Assembly: GCF_006517535.1 (NCBI RefSeq)
Contig: NZ_VHQH01000038.1
Coordinates: forward strand, 271,182 to 335,181
Source of the DNA: Schumannella sp. 10F1B-5-1
GTDB lineage: Bacteria; Actinomycetota; Actinomycetes; Actinomycetales; Microbacteriaceae
DNA: 64,000 nt
Reading direction: 5' to 3'
The position numbers and the translations under genes are program-made. The first letter of the stretch is position 1, and the number at the start of each line of letters is the position of its first letter. The notes beneath the pieces are model-generated. The model worked only from the letters and a program-made list of their open reading frames with translations, made no database searches and was not told the origin of the DNA. Below, in pieces: positions 28,007-38,928 of this stretch.

Positions 28007-28693
28007 GTGCCGACGCCCATCCACCCGCGCGTCTCGGTGCTCGGGCTGCTGCTGCTCACCGCATCCACCGGCATCGTGGATGCGGCCAGCTACCTCGCGC
28101 TCGATCGCGTCTTCACCGGCAACATGACCGGCAACGTCCTCTTCCTCGGCTTCGCGGCGATGGGCGTGGGCGGCATCCCGTTCCTCAACAACCTGCTCGC
28201 CCTGCTCGGATTCGTCGCGGGATCGATCGTCGGCGGCCGGCTGGTCGGGCGCGGGCATCCCGAGCGCAGCCTGCCGCGCAGCAGCGCGATCGCCCTCGGG
28301 CTCGTCGCCCTCGTGTTCCTCGTGCTGTCGATCGTCTGGCTCGCGCTCGGCGATCTGGCCGGGCCGCTGCAGCTGATCGTCACCGTGCTGCTGGCCGTCG
28401 CGATGGGCGTGCAGGTGTCGGCGGTGAAGCCGATCGGCAACAGCGACGTCACCACGATCGTCGTGACCAACACGATCGCGAACCTGGCCCGCGACAGCCG
28501 GCTCGGCGGCGGACCGGGGGAGCGGTGGATCCCGCGGCTGCTGGCGGTGGTCGCGATGGGCTTCGGCGCCGCACTCGGCGCCGCCGCGGTGAGCCTCGTC
28601 GGCGGCGGGCTCGCCCTGCTGCTGTCGGCCGTGGTCGTGGGGGCGTCGCTGGCCGTACTGCTCGTCGCCGACCGCTCCCGCTCGCGCGTTTGA
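28007..28693 (+). CDS. YoaK-family (DUF1275) membrane protein (228 aa)
   Basis: A six-helix inner-membrane protein of the DUF1275 family. The signature GIVDAASYLALDRVFTGNMT is at the first helix and its loop. The function of this family is not established. GTG 28007 is preceded by TAGGGT six bases upstream, which suggests a leaderless start. No partner gene is obvious. Confidence 0.88.
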   Translation: MPTPIHPRVSVLGLLLLTASTGIVDAASYLALDRVFTGNMTGNVLFLGFAAMGVGGIPFLNNLLALLGFVAGSIVGGRLVGRGHPERSLPRSSAIALGLVALVFLVLSIVWLALGDLAGPLQLIVTVLLAVAMGVQVSAVKPIGNSDVTTIVVTNTIANLARDSRLGGGPGERWIPRLLAVVAMGFGAALGAAAVSLVGGGLALLLSAVVVGASLAVLLVADRSRSRV

Positions 28694-28802
28694 GGCGGCT
28701 CGAGAGCGTCGCCGAGCGGCGCGCGGCGCGCATCCCGAGCCGGGCTCGACTCGCCCGAGAACACGGGCCTCGAGACGACACGCCGAACGCGACACGCCCG
28801 GG

Positions 28803-28832
28803 TTGCACGGCGGCCGGACCCTGTGGCAGACT
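28803..28832 (+). promoter_or_regulatory. S10 operon promoter
   Basis: -35 TTGCAC (28803-28808) and -10 CAGACT (28827-28832) have an 18-base spacer. It shares TTGCACGGC and the spacing with the rpsL promoter. It lies 295 bases before rpsJ. Confidence 0.65.
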
Positions 28833-29126
28833 CCTCTAGTTCAACATTCCGTGCGCATGCGCGCGGATCACTGCCAGTGCAGTGCACAACCCCCGATTCC
28901 AGGCCTCGCGCCGGATCGCGTGAAGGTTGGGCCGCGGGCAGCAGAGCGAAGCTTCAATCGAATCCGACTCTCTCGGTGAACACGGGAGAGACGTGTGCCG
29001 CGCGCGGTCCGCCGCGCGAGGTGCGCAGGACGCGGATTGACAGAAGAACAGTGGTGCGCCAGCAGAAGTGCAGCGCAAGGCGAACGGGCCCGACCCGTGC
29101 GCCGAGCAGATAGAAGAGAGTTGAGT
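28833..29126 (+). other. Long untranslated leader of the S10 operon
   Basis: No convincing gene is seen between the YoaK-like gene and rpsJ. The likely transcript leader of about 285 bases contains a 7-bp GC hairpin (29001-29007 with 29012-29018). A leader of this size suits ribosomal-protein autoregulation, but I do not recognise a known binding element. Confidence 0.5.
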
Positions 29127-29435
29127 ATGGCCGGACAGAAGATCCGCATCCGACTGAAGTCGTACGACCACGCCGGTCTCGACGCGTCGGCCCGCAAGAT
29201 CGTCGACACCGTCACCCGCGCCGGAGCGACCGTCGTCGGTCCGGTGCCGCTTCCGACGGAGAAGAACGTGGTGGTCGTGATCCGCAGCCCCCACAAGTAC
29301 AAGGACTCCCGCGAGCACTTCGAGAAGCGCACCCACAAGCGCCTGATCGACATCGTCGACCCGACGCCGAAGGCCGTCGACTCGCTCATGCGTCTCGACC
29401 TGCCGGCGGACGTCAACATCGAGATCAAGCTCTAG
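29127..29435 (+). CDS. rpsJ: 30S ribosomal protein S10
   Basis: S10 is part of the 30S head and also binds NusB in antitermination. The 102-residue product [19 protein letters not shown] has the exact usual length and the conserved [19 protein letters not shown] loop. ATG 29127 follows AGAAGAGAG; an in-frame GTG farther upstream would add an unrelated Arg-rich leader and is rejected. Confidence 0.98.
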   Translation: MAGQKIRIRLKSYDHAGLDASARKIVDTVTRAGATVVGPVPLPTEKNVVVVIRSPHKYKDSREHFEKRTHKRLIDIVDPTPKAVDSLMRLDLPADVNIEIKL

Positions 29436-29460
29436 CCGAGCTCCCACCAGAAGGATTCCC

Positions 29461-30111
29461 ATGTCTGCTCTCAAGACGACCAAGGGTCTGCTGGGCACCA
29501 AGCTCGGCATGACCCAGGTCTGGGACGAGAACAACAAGCTCGTTCCCGTGACCGTGGTCCAGATCACCCCCAACGTCGTGACCCAGATCCGCTCGCAGGA
29601 GGTCGACGGCTACACCGCCGTGCAGATCGCCTACGGCCAGATCGACCCGCGCAAGGTCAACCAGCCCAAGGGCGGCCACTTCGAGAAGGCCGGCGTGACG
29701 CCGCGCCGCCACCTCACCGAGGTGCGCACCCCCGACGCCGCCGAGTACACCCTCGGCCAGGAGCTCGCGGTCGACATCTTCGAGGCCGGCCAGTACGTCG
29801 ACGTCGTCGGCACCAGCAAGGGCAAGGGCTTCGCGGGCGTCATGAAGCGCCACAACTTCAAGGGCGTCTCCGCTTCGCACGGTGCGCACCGCAACCACCG
29901 CAAGCCCGGCTCGATCGGCGCCTCCTCGACCCCCAGCCGTGTCTTCAAGGGCATGCGCATGGCCGGTCGCATGGGCGGCGAGCGCGTCACGGTGCAGAAC
30001 CTCAAGGTGCACGCCGTCGACGCCGACAAGGGTCTGATCCTGGTCAAGGGCGCCGTTCCCGGTGCCCGTGGCCGCCTCGTCTTCGTCCGCACCGCCGTGA
30101 AGGAGAAGTGA
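29461..30111 (+). CDS. rplC: 50S ribosomal protein L3
   Basis: L3 has an extended arm reaching the peptidyl-transferase centre. The 216-residue product contains [19 protein letters not shown] and [17 protein letters not shown] with the Gly- and Arg-rich loop. AGAAGGA precedes ATG 29461. The stop region carries the ribosome site of rplD. Confidence 0.98.
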   Translation: MSALKTTKGLLGTKLGMTQVWDENNKLVPVTVVQITPNVVTQIRSQEVDGYTAVQIAYGQIDPRKVNQPKGGHFEKAGVTPRRHLTEVRTPDAAEYTLGQELAVDIFEAGQYVDVVGTSKGKGFAGVMKRHNFKGVSASHGAHRNHRKPGSIGASSTPSRVFKGMRMAGRMGGERVTVQNLKVHAVDADKGLILVKGAVPGARGRLVFVRTAVKEK

Positions 30112-30113
30112 TC

Positions 30114-30767
30114 ATGGCTGACGCAACTCTCGACGTCGTCGACGCGAAGGGCAAGAAGGTCGGCACCGTCGACCTCCCCGCCGCGATCTTCGACGTGCAG
30201 ACCAACGTGCCCCTCATCCACCAGGTGGTGACCGCGCAGCTCGCCGCCGCGCGTCAGGGCACGCACAAGACCAAGAACCGCGGAGAGGTCTCCGGCGCCG
30301 GTCGCAAGCCGTTCAAGCAGAAGGGAACCGGTCGCAGCCGTCAGGGCTCGATCCGCGCCCCCGAGCACACCGGCGGTGGCGTCGTGCACGGCCCGGTGCC
30401 GCGCGACTACAGCCAGCGCACCCCCAAGAAGATGATCGCCGCTGCCCTGCTCGGCGTGCTCTCGGACCGCGTGCGCGGCGAGCGCCTCCACGTCTTCACG
30501 GGCTTCGGCGCCGAGGCGCCCTCGACCAAGACGGCCACGAACGTGCTCGAGGTCCTCGGTGCGGTCAAGAACGTGCTCGTCGTGCTCGAGCGCGACGACG
30601 AGATCGGCCTCAAGAGCGTGCGCAACGTCCCGTCGGTGCACGTGCTCTACGCCGACCAGCTCAACGCCTACGACGTGGTCGTCAGCGACGACGTCATCTT
30701 CACCCAGGCCGCGTTCGAGGCCTTCGTGGCCTCCAAGACCGCGGTCAAGCAGGAGGTGTCCGCATGA
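30114..30767 (+). CDS. rplD: 50S ribosomal protein L4
   Basis: L4 lines the exit tunnel and in many bacteria represses its own operon. I place the start at ATG 30114, eight bases after AGGAG (30101-30105), rather than at GTG 30108, which is only two bases away from it. The protein has 217 residues. The tunnel loop [20 protein letters not shown] is conserved. Confidence 0.97.
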   Translation: MADATLDVVDAKGKKVGTVDLPAAIFDVQTNVPLIHQVVTAQLAAARQGTHKTKNRGEVSGAGRKPFKQKGTGRSRQGSIRAPEHTGGGVVHGPVPRDYSQRTPKKMIAAALLGVLSDRVRGERLHVFTGFGAEAPSTKTATNVLEVLGAVKNVLVVLERDDEIGLKSVRNVPSVHVLYADQLNAYDVVVSDDVIFTQAAFEAFVASKTAVKQEVSA

Positions 30768-31063
30768 GCGGCTACAACAAGGACCCGCGCGACATCATCA
30801 TCGCCCCGGTCGTGAGCGAGAAGAGCTACGGCCTGATCGACGACGGCAAGTACACCTTCGTGGTGGACCCCTGTGCGAACAAGACCGAGATCAAGCTCGC
30901 GATCGAGAAGATCTTCAGCGTCAAGGTCGCCTCGGTGAACACGCTCAACCGCACCGGCAAGACCCGCCGCACGCGTTTCGGCCTCGGCAAGCGCAAGGAC
31001 ACCAAGCGCGCCATCGTCACGCTCAAGTCCGGTTCGATCGACATCTTCACGGCTGTCGGATAA
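30764..31063 (+). CDS. rplW: 50S ribosomal protein L23
   Basis: L23 sits at the tunnel exit and docks signal recognition particle and trigger factor. The 99-residue product begins [23 protein letters not shown] 30764 overlaps the rplD stop (ATGA). Confidence 0.97.
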   Translation: MSGYNKDPRDIIIAPVVSEKSYGLIDDGKYTFVVDPCANKTEIKLAIEKIFSVKVASVNTLNRTGKTRRTRFGLGKRKDTKRAIVTLKSGSIDIFTAVG

Positions 31064-31082
31064 GGACCAGGGAGAACACCTC

Positions 31083-31919
31083 ATGGCTATTCGCAAGTAC
31101 AAGCCGACGACCCCGGGTCGTCGTGGCTCCTCGGTCGCCGACTTCGCCGAGATCACCCGGTCGACGCCGGAGAAGTCGCTGCTGAAGCCGCTGCCGAAGT
31201 CCGGTGGCCGCAACAACACCGGCCGCATCACCACCCGCCACATCGGCGGTGGCCACAAGCGCCAGTACCGCGTCATCGACTTCCGTCGCAACGACAAGGA
31301 CGGCGTCAACGCCAAGGTCGCGCACATCGAGTACGACCCGAACCGCACCGCGCGCATCGCGCTGCTGCACTTCGTGGACGGCACCAAGCGCTACATCCTG
31401 GCCCCGAACAAGCTCAACCAGGGCGACATCATCGAGAGCGGCGCCGGCGCGGACATCAAGCCCGGCAACAACCTCCCGCTGAAGAACATCCCCGTGGGTA
31501 CCGTCATCCACGCCATCGAGCTCCGCCCCGGCGGCGGCGCGAAGATGGCCCGCTCGGCCGGCGCCTCGGTGCGTCTGGTCGCGAAGGACGGCCCCTACGC
31601 CCAGCTGCGTCTGCCCTCGGGCGAGATCCGCAACGTCGACCTGCGCTGCCGCGCGACGATCGGCGAGGTCGGCAACGCCGAGCAGTCGAACATCAACTGG
31701 GGCAAGGCCGGCCGTCTGCGCTGGAAGGGCGTGCGCCCGACTGTCCGCGGTGTCGCGATGAACCCGATCGACCACCCGCACGGTGGTGGTGAGGGCAAGA
31801 CCTCCGGTGGACGCCACCCGGTCAGCCCGTGGGGCCAGAAGGAAGGCCGCACGCGTCGCCCGAACAAGGAGAGCGACAAGCTCATCGTCCGCCGTCGCAC
31901 CGTCGGCAAGAAGCGCTAG
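31083..31919 (+). CDS. rplB: 50S ribosomal protein L2
   Basis: L2 binds domain IV of 23S rRNA near the peptidyl-transferase centre. The 278-residue protein has the conserved C-terminal [20 protein letters not shown] with the functional His. GGGAG lies upstream of ATG 31083. Confidence 0.98.
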   Translation: MAIRKYKPTTPGRRGSSVADFAEITRSTPEKSLLKPLPKSGGRNNTGRITTRHIGGGHKRQYRVIDFRRNDKDGVNAKVAHIEYDPNRTARIALLHFVDGTKRYILAPNKLNQGDIIESGAGADIKPGNNLPLKNIPVGTVIHAIELRPGGGAKMARSAGASVRLVAKDGPYAQLRLPSGEIRNVDLRCRATIGEVGNAEQSNINWGKAGRLRWKGVRPTVRGVAMNPIDHPHGGGEGKTSGGRHPVSPWGQKEGRTRRPNKESDKLIVRRRTVGKKR

Positions 31920-31937
31920 AGAGTCAGGTAGAAGAAG

Positions 31938-32219
31938 ATGCCGCGCAGTCTCAAGAAGGGCCCCTTCGTCGACGACCACCTGCTTCGCAAGGTGCAGACG
32001 GCGAACGAGGCCAACAGCAAGAACGTGATCAAGACCTGGTCGCGCCGCTCGATGATCATCCCGGCGATGCTGGGTCACACCATCGCGGTGCACGACGGAC
32101 GCAAGCACATCCCCGTGTTCGTGACCGAGACCATGGTCGGCCACAAGCTCGGCGAGTTCGCGCCGACCCGCACCTTCCGCGGTCACGAGAAGGACGACAA
32201 GAAGGGCCGTCGCCGCTAA
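31938..32219 (+). CDS. rpsS: 30S ribosomal protein S19
   Basis: S19 pairs with S13 in the 30S head. The 93-residue [19 protein letters not shown] product has normal length and the conserved [19 protein letters not shown] segment. Confidence 0.98.
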   Translation: MPRSLKKGPFVDDHLLRKVQTANEANSKNVIKTWSRRSMIIPAMLGHTIAVHDGRKHIPVFVTETMVGHKLGEFAPTRTFRGHEKDDKKGRRR

Positions 32220-32242
32220 GGCGACACGAGGAGGAGAGAGAA

Positions 32243-32647
32243 ATGGTGGAGTCCATCGCCCGCGTGCGACACATCCGCGTCACGCCTCAGAAGGCCCGTC
32301 GCGTCATCGCCCTGATCAAGGGCAAGCAGGCCCAGGAGGCCCTGGCCATCCTGAAGTTCGCGCCCCAGGGTGCGAGCGAGCCGATCTACAAGCTCGTCGC
32401 GTCCGCGGTTGCGAACGCCCGCGTCAAGGCGGATGCGAGCAACCAGTACCTCGACGAGCAGGACCTCTACGTGTCCGGTGCCTGGGTCGACGAGGGCGCC
32501 ACCCGCAAGCGGTTCCAGCCGCGTGCCCAGGGTCGTGCCTTCAAGATCCTCAAGCGCACCAGCCACATCACGGTCGTGCTCTCGACCCCGGACGAGCTGA
32601 CGGACGCGACCCCGGTCGCCGCCGGCAGCAAGAAGGCGAGCAAGTAA
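32243..32647 (+). CDS. rplV: 50S ribosomal protein L22
   Basis: L22 has a beta-hairpin in the exit tunnel. ATG 32243 after GGAGGAGAGAG gives 134 residues starting [20 protein letters not shown]. The tunnel hairpin [20 protein letters not shown] is present. An in-frame start at 31829 would read through rpsS and is rejected. Overlaps rpsC by TAATG. Confidence 0.98.
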   Translation: MVESIARVRHIRVTPQKARRVIALIKGKQAQEALAILKFAPQGASEPIYKLVASAVANARVKADASNQYLDEQDLYVSGAWVDEGATRKRFQPRAQGRAFKILKRTSHITVVLSTPDELTDATPVAAGSKKASK

Positions 32648-33402
32648 TGGGCCAGAAGGTCAACCCGTACGGCTTCCGTCTCGGCATCACCACCGACCAC
32701 ACCTCGCGCTGGTTCGCCGACTCGACCAAGCCGGGTCAGCGCTACGCCGACTACGTGGCCGAGGACGTGCGCATCCGTCGCCTGCTCACCACGCAGCTCG
32801 ACCGCGCCGGCGTCGCGAAGATCGAGATCGAGCGCACCCGCGACCGCGTGCGTGTGGACATCCACACCGCCCGTCCCGGCATCGTGATCGGCCGCCGCGG
32901 CGCCGAGGCCGAGCGCATCCGCGCCGACCTGGAGAAGCTCACCAAGAAGCAGATCCAGCTCAACATCCTCGAGGTCAAGAACCCCGAGGCCGAGGCCCAG
33001 CTCGTCGCGCAGGGCATCGCCGAGCAGCTCTCCGCCCGTGTCGCGTTCCGTCGCGCCATGCGCAAGGGCCTGCAGGGCGCGCAGCGCGCCGGTGCCAAGG
33101 GCATCCGCATCCAGGTCTCCGGCCGTCTCGGCGGCGCGGAGATGTCCCGCTCGGAGTTCTACCGCGAGGGCCGCGTGCCCCTGCACACGCTGCGCGCGAA
33201 CATCGACTACGGCTTCTACGAGGCCAAGACGACGTTCGGCCGCATCGGCGTGAAGGTCTGGATCTACAAGGGCGACATCACCAACAAGGAACTCGCTCGC
33301 GAGCAGGCGTCTCAGAAGTCGTCGCGCCCCGAGCGTCGTGACGGCGGACGCCGTGGACCTCGCAACAACGAGGCCCCCGTCACCGCAGGAGCCGAGGCGT
33401 AA
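32647..33402 (+). CDS. rpsC: 30S ribosomal protein S3
   Basis: S3 is on the mRNA entry side. The 251-residue product contains the KH domain ([20 protein letters not shown]) and the C-terminal domain with [18 protein letters not shown]. The extra C-terminal 30 residues are Arg/Ala-rich. Confidence 0.98.
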   Translation: MGQKVNPYGFRLGITTDHTSRWFADSTKPGQRYADYVAEDVRIRRLLTTQLDRAGVAKIEIERTRDRVRVDIHTARPGIVIGRRGAEAERIRADLEKLTKKQIQLNILEVKNPEAEAQLVAQGIAEQLSARVAFRRAMRKGLQGAQRAGAKGIRIQVSGRLGGAEMSRSEFYREGRVPLHTLRANIDYGFYEAKTTFGRIGVKVWIYKGDITNKELAREQASQKSSRPERRDGGRRGPRNNEAPVTAGAEA

Positions 33403-33405
33403 ACC

Positions 33406-33825
33406 ATGCTGATTCCCCGTAAGGTCAAGCACCGCAAGCAGCACCACCCCGGCCGTTCCGGCCAGGCCACCAGCGGCACCAAGGTCAGCTTCGGCGAGTT
33501 CGGCATCCAGGCGCTCACGCCCGCGTATGTCACCAACCGTCAGATCGAGGCCGCGCGTATCGCGATGACCCGCCACATCAAGCGCGGCGGCAAGGTGTGG
33601 ATCAACATCTACCCCGACCGCCCGCTGACCAAGAAGCCCGCCGAGACCCGCATGGGTTCGGGTAAGGGCTCGCCGGAGTGGTGGGTCGCGAACGTCAAGC
33701 CGGGCCGCGTCCTCTTCGAGGTCGCCGGCGTCAACGAGGAGCTCGCCCGCGGCGCGCTTCTCCGTGCAATCCACAAGCTGCCCCTCAAGGCACGCATCAT
33801 CAAGCGCGAGGAGGGCGACGCGTAA
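33406..33825 (+). CDS. rplP: 50S ribosomal protein L16
   Basis: L16 helps align tRNA at the A site. [20 protein letters not shown] and the loop [18 protein letters not shown] are conserved. Product 139 residues. The TAA overlaps rpmC (TAATG). Confidence 0.98.
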   Translation: MLIPRKVKHRKQHHPGRSGQATSGTKVSFGEFGIQALTPAYVTNRQIEAARIAMTRHIKRGGKVWINIYPDRPLTKKPAETRMGSGKGSPEWWVANVKPGRVLFEVAGVNEELARGALLRAIHKLPLKARIIKREEGDA

Positions 33826-34148
33826 TGGCCGTCGGATCCAAGGAGCTCGCTCCCGTCGAGCTCGACACCTTCGAGGACGAGCGACTCGTCGAGGAGCTCA
33901 AGAAGGCCAAGGAGGAGCTGTTCAACCTGCGCTTCCAGTCGGCCACCGGACAGCTCGAGAGCCACGGCCGTCTTCGTGCCGTGAAGCGCGACATCGCGCG
34001 CATCTACACCGTCATCCGCGAGCGCGAGCTGGGCATCCGTGCCACGCCCGCCGCCGTCGAGGTGCCGGCCACCAAGAAGAAGTCCACCAAGAAGGCTGCC
34101 GCCGACGAGGCGCCCGCCGCTGACGACGCCGAGGAGGCGAGCAAGTAA
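33825..34148 (+). CDS. rpmC: 50S ribosomal protein L29 with Lys/Ala-rich tail
   Basis: The first 75 or so residues carry the L29 helices ([20 protein letters not shown]). About 30 extra residues at the C-terminus are Lys/Ala/Asp-rich ([15 protein letters not shown]), making 107 residues against a usual 65-75. L29 lies near the exit tunnel. Start ATG 33825 overlaps the rplP stop. Confidence 0.95.
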   Translation: MAVGSKELAPVELDTFEDERLVEELKKAKEELFNLRFQSATGQLESHGRLRAVKRDIARIYTVIRERELGIRATPAAVEVPATKKKSTKKAAADEAPAADDAEEASK

Positions 34149-34465
34149 TGGCGAAGGTCGAGAAGGCCCCCGAGGGCCACGAGCACGCCGCTCACGACGT
34201 CCGCGACGAGAACGCGCGCGGCTACCGCAAGGTGCGCCGCGGCTACGTGACCAGCGACAAGATGGAGAAGACCATCGTCGTCGAGGTCGAGGACCGCGTG
34301 AAGCACCCGCTGTACGGCAAGGTCATCCGCCGCACCTCCAAGGTGAAGGCGCACGACGAGCAGAACACCGCCGGCATCGGCGACCTGGTGATCATCGCCG
34401 AGACCCGACCGCTGTCGGCCTCGAAGCGCTGGCGCCTGGTCGAGATCGCGGAGAAGGCGAAGTAA
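34148..34465 (+). CDS. rpsQ: 30S ribosomal protein S17
   Basis: S17 binds helix 11 of 16S rRNA. The core [20 protein letters not shown] is preceded by about 25 charged residues, giving 105 residues. ATG 34148 overlaps the rpmC stop (TAATG). Confidence 0.97.
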   Translation: MAKVEKAPEGHEHAAHDVRDENARGYRKVRRGYVTSDKMEKTIVVEVEDRVKHPLYGKVIRRTSKVKAHDEQNTAGIGDLVIIAETRPLSASKRWRLVEIAEKAK

Positions 34466-34468
34466 CCC

Positions 34469-34837
34469 ATGATCCAGCAGGAATCCCGTCTCAAGGTCGC
34501 CGACAACACCGGCGCCAAGGAGCTGCTCACGATCCGCGTGCTCGGCGGCTCCGGCCGTCGCTACGCCGGCCTCGGTGACGTCATCGTCGCCACGGTCAAG
34601 GACGCGATCCCCGGCGGCAACGTCAAGAAGGGCGACGTCGTCAAGGCGGTCATCGTCCGCACCCGCAAGGAGACCCGTCGTCCCGACGGCTCCTACATCA
34701 AGTTCGACGAGAACGCCGCCGTGATCCTGAAGGGCGACGGGGACCCCCGTGGCACCCGCATCTTCGGACCGGTCGGCCGTGAGCTTCGCGACAAGAAGTT
34801 CATGAAGATCATCTCGCTGGCCCCGGAGGTCATCTGA
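34469..34837 (+). CDS. rplN: 50S ribosomal protein L14
   Basis: L14 makes bridge B8 with the small subunit. The 122-residue [20 protein letters not shown] product is highly conserved and of standard length. First gene of the spc set. Confidence 0.98.
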   Translation: MIQQESRLKVADNTGAKELLTIRVLGGSGRRYAGLGDVIVATVKDAIPGGNVKKGDVVKAVIVRTRKETRRPDGSYIKFDENAAVILKGDGDPRGTRIFGPVGRELRDKKFMKIISLAPEVI

Positions 34838-34840
34838 ATC

Positions 34841-35200
34841 ATGGCGAAGATCAAGAAGGGCGACCTCGTCCAGGTCATCAGCGGCGCCACGCAGGCTCGC
34901 GGCGGTGACCGCGGCAAGCAGGGCAAGGTGATCGAGGTCCTCGTCGAGCGCAACCGCGTCGTCGTCGAGGGCGTCAACTACGTCACCAAGCACGTCAAGG
35001 TCGGACAGACCCAGCGCGGCACCAAGACCGGTGGCATCGAGACGCACGAGGCCCCCATCCACATCTCGAACGTCGCCCTCGTCGACCCGAAGACCAAGAA
35101 GCCGACCCGCGTCGGCCACAAGGTCGAGACGGTCGAGAAGGACGGCGTGAAGAAGCAGGTTCGCGTTCGCTACGCGAAGAAGTCCGGAGAGAACCTCTGA
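34841..35200 (+). CDS. rplX: 50S ribosomal protein L24
   Basis: L24 is an assembly starter. The 119-residue product has the KOW motif [20 protein letters not shown]. Overlaps rplE by TGATG. Confidence 0.98.
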   Translation: MAKIKKGDLVQVISGATQARGGDRGKQGKVIEVLVERNRVVVEGVNYVTKHVKVGQTQRGTKTGGIETHEAPIHISNVALVDPKTKKPTRVGHKVETVEKDGVKKQVRVRYAKKSGENL

Positions 35201-35778
35201 TGAGCACGACTGCTGCGGCTGGCAAAATCCAGCCCCGACTGAAGTCGAAGTACCGTACCGAGATCGTCAAGCAGCTCACCGAGCAGTTCGGCTACACCAA
35301 CCCGCACCAGGTCCCTGGGCTGGTCAAGGTCGTCGTCAACACCGGTGTGGGCGAGGCCGCGCGTGACTCGAAGGTCATCGACGGCGCCATCGCCGACCTG
35401 ACCGCGATCACCGGTCAGAAGCCGCAGGTCACCAAGGCCCGCAAGTCGATCGCGCAGTTCAAGCTGCGCGAGGGCATGCCGATCGGCGCGCACGTCACCC
35501 TCCGCGGCGACCGCGCGTGGGAGTTCCTCGACCGCCTGACCTCGCTCGCCCTGCCCCGCATCCGCGACTTCCGCGGTCTCAGCGACACGCAGTTCGACGG
35601 CAACGGCAACTACACCTTCGGTGTGGCCGAGCAGAGCATCTTCCACGAGATCAACCAGGACCGCATCGACCGCGTGCGCGGCTTCGACATCACGGTCGTG
35701 ACCACGGCGAAGAACGACGACGAGGGCCGCGCGCTGCTTCGCGCGTTCGGCTTCCCGTTCAAGAAGGCCGACGCCTGA
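35200..35778 (+). CDS. rplE: 50S ribosomal protein L5
   Basis: L5 carries 5S rRNA into the central protuberance. The 192-residue protein has [20 protein letters not shown] and [11 protein letters not shown]. Unlike in many actinobacteria, rpsN/rpsZ does not follow. Confidence 0.98.
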   Translation: MSTTAAAGKIQPRLKSKYRTEIVKQLTEQFGYTNPHQVPGLVKVVVNTGVGEAARDSKVIDGAIADLTAITGQKPQVTKARKSIAQFKLREGMPIGAHVTLRGDRAWEFLDRLTSLALPRIRDFRGLSDTQFDGNGNYTFGVAEQSIFHEINQDRIDRVRGFDITVVTTAKNDDEGRALLRAFGFPFKKADA

Positions 35779-35802
35779 TCCGTATAGGATCATCAGTCGA
35801 CC

Positions 35803-35828
35803 TTCCGATCGGCCCCGGCCGGTCGGAA
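35803..35828 (+). other. Stem-loop between rplE and rpsH
   Basis: An 11-bp stem (35803-35813 with 35818-35828, one G-U pair) with a 4-base loop lies in the 115-base gap where rpsN is found in many relatives. It could be an S8 feedback site, a processing site or an attenuator; none is shown. Confidence 0.45.
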
Positions 35829-35893
35829 TCCCTAGAGAAGGTCGGCAGCGGTGTACCGCTCGCCGAAACCGACTAACAGAAAGCAGTTGAACC

Positions 35894-36292
35894 ATGACGA
35901 TGACCGATCCGGTCGCTGACATGCTGACCCGTCTGCGCAACGCCAACTCGGCCTACCACGACAGCGTCTCGCTGCCGTCGTCGAAGCTGAAGGCGCGCAT
36001 CGCGGACATCCTCAAGCGCGAGGGCTACATCGCCGACTGGAAGGTGGAGGCCGCCCGCGTGGGCGAGACGCTGACCATCGACCTCAAGTACGGCCCCAAC
36101 CGCGAGCGCTCGATCGCCGGCATCAAGCGCGTGTCGAAGCCCGGTCTGCGCGTGTACGCACGCTCGACCGAGATCCCTCACGTGCTCGGCGGCCTCGGCG
36201 TCGCGATCCTGTCCACCTCCTCCGGTCTGCTCACGGACCGTCAGGCGACTTCGAAGGGCGTGGGTGGGGAAGTCCTCGCCTACGTGTGGTGA
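35894..36292 (+). CDS. rpsH: 30S ribosomal protein S8
   Basis: S8 binds helix 21 of 16S rRNA and, in E. coli, represses the spc operon. The 132-residue product has [19 protein letters not shown] and ends [10 protein letters not shown] second ATG at 35900 is an alternative start that would remove only two residues. Confidence 0.97.
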   Translation: MTMTDPVADMLTRLRNANSAYHDSVSLPSSKLKARIADILKREGYIADWKVEAARVGETLTIDLKYGPNRERSIAGIKRVSKPGLRVYARSTEIPHVLGGLGVAILSTSSGLLTDRQATSKGVGGEVLAYVW

Positions 36293-36298
36293 TCTGAC

Positions 36299-36835
36299 AT
36301 GTCGCGAATCGGACGTCTCCCCATCGACGTGCCCGCCGGCGTCACCGTGACGGTCGACGGCCAGGCCGTCGCCGTCAAGGGCCCGAAGGGCGAGCTCTCG
36401 CTCACCGTCGCCAACCCCATCGAGGTCAAGCTCGAGGACAACCAGGTCGTCGTGTCGCGCCCCAACGACGAGCGCGAGTCGCGCTCGCTGCACGGCCTGA
36501 CCCGCACCCTGATCTCGAACCAGATCATCGGCGTGACCGAGGGCTACTCCAAGGGCCTCGAGGTCGTCGGCACGGGCTACCGCGTCACGGCCAAGGGCAG
36601 CTCGGTCGAGTTCGCCCTGGGCTACTCGCACTCCATCACGGTCGACCCGCCCGCCGGCATCTCGTTCGAGGTCGAGGGCAACAACAAGCTGACCGTCCGC
36701 GGCATCGACAAGCAGGCCGTGGGCGAGGTCGCCGCGAACATCCGCAAGCTGCGCAAGCCCGAGCCCTACAAGGGCAAGGGCGTCCGCTACGCGGGCGAGG
36801 TCGTTCGCCGCAAGGCCGGAAAGAGCGGTAAGTAA
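36299..36835 (+). CDS. rplF: 50S ribosomal protein L6
   Basis: L6 lies by the factor-binding site. The 178-residue [17 protein letters not shown] product carries the C-terminal signature [14 protein letters not shown]. Confidence 0.98.
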   Translation: MSRIGRLPIDVPAGVTVTVDGQAVAVKGPKGELSLTVANPIEVKLEDNQVVVSRPNDERESRSLHGLTRTLISNQIIGVTEGYSKGLEVVGTGYRVTAKGSSVEFALGYSHSITVDPPAGISFEVEGNNKLTVRGIDKQAVGEVAANIRKLRKPEPYKGKGVRYAGEVVRRKAGKSGK

Positions 36836-36837
36836 TC

Positions 36838-37197
36838 ATGGCTATCACTTCCAAGAGCGCTCAGCGCAACCGCCGTCACGCGCGTCTGCGCAAGCGCATC
36901 GCCGGTTCGGCGGAGCGTCCGCGCCTCGTCGTGACCCGTTCGGCGCGTCACGTCTTCGTCCAGGTGGTCGACGACACCGTCGGCAAGACCGTCGCGTCGG
37001 CTTCGACCCTCGAGGCGGACCTGCGCGTCTTCGACGGCGACAAGACCGCCAAGGCCCGCAAGGTCGGCGAGCTCGTCGCCGAGCGCGCCAAGAAGGTCGG
37101 CATCGACACCGTGGTCTTCGACCGCGGTGGAAACAAGTACGCCGGTCGTGTCGCAGCGATCGCCGAGGGAGCTCGAGAGGGCGGATTGAACCTGTGA
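36838..37197 (+). CDS. rplR: 50S ribosomal protein L18
   Basis: L18 binds 5S rRNA. The 119 residues include [18 protein letters not shown] and the C-terminal [20 protein letters not shown]. Overlaps rpsE by GTGA. Confidence 0.98.
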   Translation: MAITSKSAQRNRRHARLRKRIAGSAERPRLVVTRSARHVFVQVVDDTVGKTVASASTLEADLRVFDGDKTAKARKVGELVAERAKKVGIDTVVFDRGGNKYAGRVAAIAEGAREGGLNL

Positions 37198-37925
37198 GCG
37201 ACGAGAACCAGAACCAGAAGGCCAACGAGACCGAGCAGACCAACGTCGCCACGGTCAACGAGGCTCCGGTGGAGACCGCTGCCGGCACCCAGGCGCCGAC
37301 GAACGAGCGCGAGGGCCGCCGCGGCGGTGGTCGCGGTCGTGACAACAGCAGCCGCGACCGCAACTCGCGGGGCGGTCGCGACAGTGACAGCCAGTTCCTC
37401 GAGCGCGTCGTGACCATCAACCGCGTGTCGAAGGTCGTCAAGGGCGGTCGTCGCTTCAGCTTCACCGCGCTCGTCGTCGTCGGCGACGGCAACGGCATGG
37501 TGGGCGTCGGCTACGGCAAGGCCCGCGAGGTCCCGCTGGCGATCAGCAAGGGCGTCGAGGAGGCGAAGAAGAACTTCTTCCGCGTCCCCCGCACCGCCGC
37601 GACCATCCCGCACCCCGTGCAGGGTGAGGCCGCCGCGGGCGTCGTGCTGCTCCGTCCGGCCGCCGCCGGTACCGGCGTCATCGCCGGTGGTCCGGTGCGC
37701 GCCGTGCTCGAGTGCGCCGGCATCCACGACGTGCTGTCGAAGTCGCTCGGCTCGTCGAACACGATCAACATCGTCCACGCGACGGTGGAGGCGCTGAAGC
37801 AGCTCGAGGAGCCCCGCGCCGTCGCCGCCCGTCGTGGCCTGGAGTTCGACGCCGTCGCCCCGGAGCGCCTCGTGCGCGCCGAGGCCGACGCCCGGGCTGC
37901 TGCAACCGCGAAGGCAGGTGCCTGA
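37194..37925 (+). CDS. rpsE: 30S ribosomal protein S5 with Arg/Gly-rich N-terminal extension
   Basis: The S5 core, about residues 65-225, contains [20 protein letters not shown] and the double-stranded RNA-binding fold. The first 64 residues are an extension rich in Glu, Asn and then Arg/Gly ([20 protein letters not shown]), so the product is 243 residues against about 167 in E. coli. S5 takes part in decoding accuracy. GTG 37194 overlaps the rplR stop. Confidence 0.96.
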   Translation: MSDENQNQKANETEQTNVATVNEAPVETAAGTQAPTNEREGRRGGGRGRDNSSRDRNSRGGRDSDSQFLERVVTINRVSKVVKGGRRFSFTALVVVGDGNGMVGVGYGKAREVPLAISKGVEEAKKNFFRVPRTAATIPHPVQGEAAAGVVLLRPAAAGTGVIAGGPVRAVLECAGIHDVLSKSLGSSNTINIVHATVEALKQLEEPRAVAARRGLEFDAVAPERLVRAEADARAAATAKAGA

Positions 37926-38110
37926 TGGCCGCGCGTCTCAAGGTGACCCAGATCAAGTCCGTGATCAGTGAGAAGCAGAACCAGCGCGACACGCTGCGCA
38001 GCCTCGGTCTCAAGCGCATCGGCGACACCGTCGTGCGCGAGGACACGCAGGCCAACCGCGGCTACGTGCGCACTGTCGCTCACCTGGTGAAGGTCGAGGA
38101 GATTGACTGA
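37925..38110 (+). CDS. rpmD: 50S ribosomal protein L30
   Basis: The 61-residue product ([20 protein letters not shown]) has the normal length. ATG 37925 overlaps the rpsE stop (TGATG) and its own TGA overlaps rplO. Confidence 0.97.
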   Translation: MAARLKVTQIKSVISEKQNQRDTLRSLGLKRIGDTVVREDTQANRGYVRTVAHLVKVEEID

Positions 38111-38838
38111 TGGCTGACGAGAAGGCCACGAAGGACGAGGCCGTGAAGGCCCCGGCCAAGAAGGCTGCCGCCAAGCCGGCCGCCGAGAAGACCACGGCGG
38201 AGAAGGCGCCGGCCAAGAAGGCCGCCGCCAAGCCCGCCGCCGAGAAGGCCGCGGCGGCTGAGAAGCCCGCCGCCGCCAAGAAGCCGGCCGCCAAGGCCGC
38301 TGCCAAGGACGACACCGCCGCTGCCGCGGAGAAGTCGACCACGGCGGCGAAGCCCGCCGCCAAGAAGGCTCCGGCCAAGAAGGAGGAGGTCGCCCAGCGT
38401 CCTCAGGTGCTGAAGGCGCACCACCTCCGTCCGGCCGCCGGTGCCAAGAAGGACCGCACCCGCGTAGGTCGCGGTGAGGGCTCGAAGGGCAAGACCGCGG
38501 GTCGCGGAACCAAGGGAACCAAGGCGCGCTACCAGGTGCGTCCGGGTCTCGAGGGCGGCAACCTGAACTCGGTCATGCGCGCTCCGAAGCTCCGCGGCTT
38601 CAAGAACCCGTTCCGGGTGGAGTACCAGGTCGTCAACCTCGACAAGCTCTCGGAGCTGTACCCCAAGGGTGGCGACGTCACCATCAGCGACCTGGTCGCC
38701 AAGGGTGCCGTTCGCAAGAACGAGAAGGTCAAGGTTCTGGGCGACGGCGAGATTGCGGTTAAGCTGAACGTCGCGGTCGACAAGGTCTCGAGCTCTGCTG
38801 AGCAGAAGATCGTCGCCGCCGGCGGCTCGATCAAGTAG
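38110..38838 (+). CDS. rplO: 50S ribosomal protein L15 with histone H1-like N-terminal extension
   Basis: From about residue 100 this is a normal L15 ([38 protein letters not shown]). The first 99 residues are Lys/Ala/Pro-rich with repeating [11 protein letters not shown] units like histone H1 or the tail of mycobacterial HupB. L15 usually has about 145-150 residues; this one has 242. There is no gap or stop between the parts. The extension may bind RNA or DNA, but its role is unknown. Confidence 0.94.
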   Translation: MADEKATKDEAVKAPAKKAAAKPAAEKTTAEKAPAKKAAAKPAAEKAAAAEKPAAAKKPAAKAAAKDDTAAAAEKSTTAAKPAAKKAPAKKEEVAQRPQVLKAHHLRPAAGAKKDRTRVGRGEGSKGKTAGRGTKGTKARYQVRPGLEGGNLNSVMRAPKLRGFKNPFRVEYQVVNLDKLSELYPKGGDVTISDLVAKGAVRKNEKVKVLGDGEIAVKLNVAVDKVSSSAEQKIVAAGGSIK

Positions 38839-38846
38839 TCGACGCC

Positions 38847-38884
38847 GAGGCGGTCCGGCAGCCCACCAGCTGTCGGACCGCCTC
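38847..38884 (+). terminator. Terminator or attenuator between rplO and secY
   Basis: A 15-bp stem (38847-38861 with 38870-38884, one G-U pair) with an 8-base loop starts 8 bases after the rplO stop. It would reduce secY expression relative to ribosomal genes. Confidence 0.8.
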
Positions 38885-38928
38885 AGCCGGTTTCCCCGGC
38901 ACCCCACCCCTCCGGAAGGATCTCCCCA

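Noticed and set aside
30108..30113. GTG 30108 as rplD start
   Set aside because: It is two bases from AGGAG; ATG 30114 has the right spacing.
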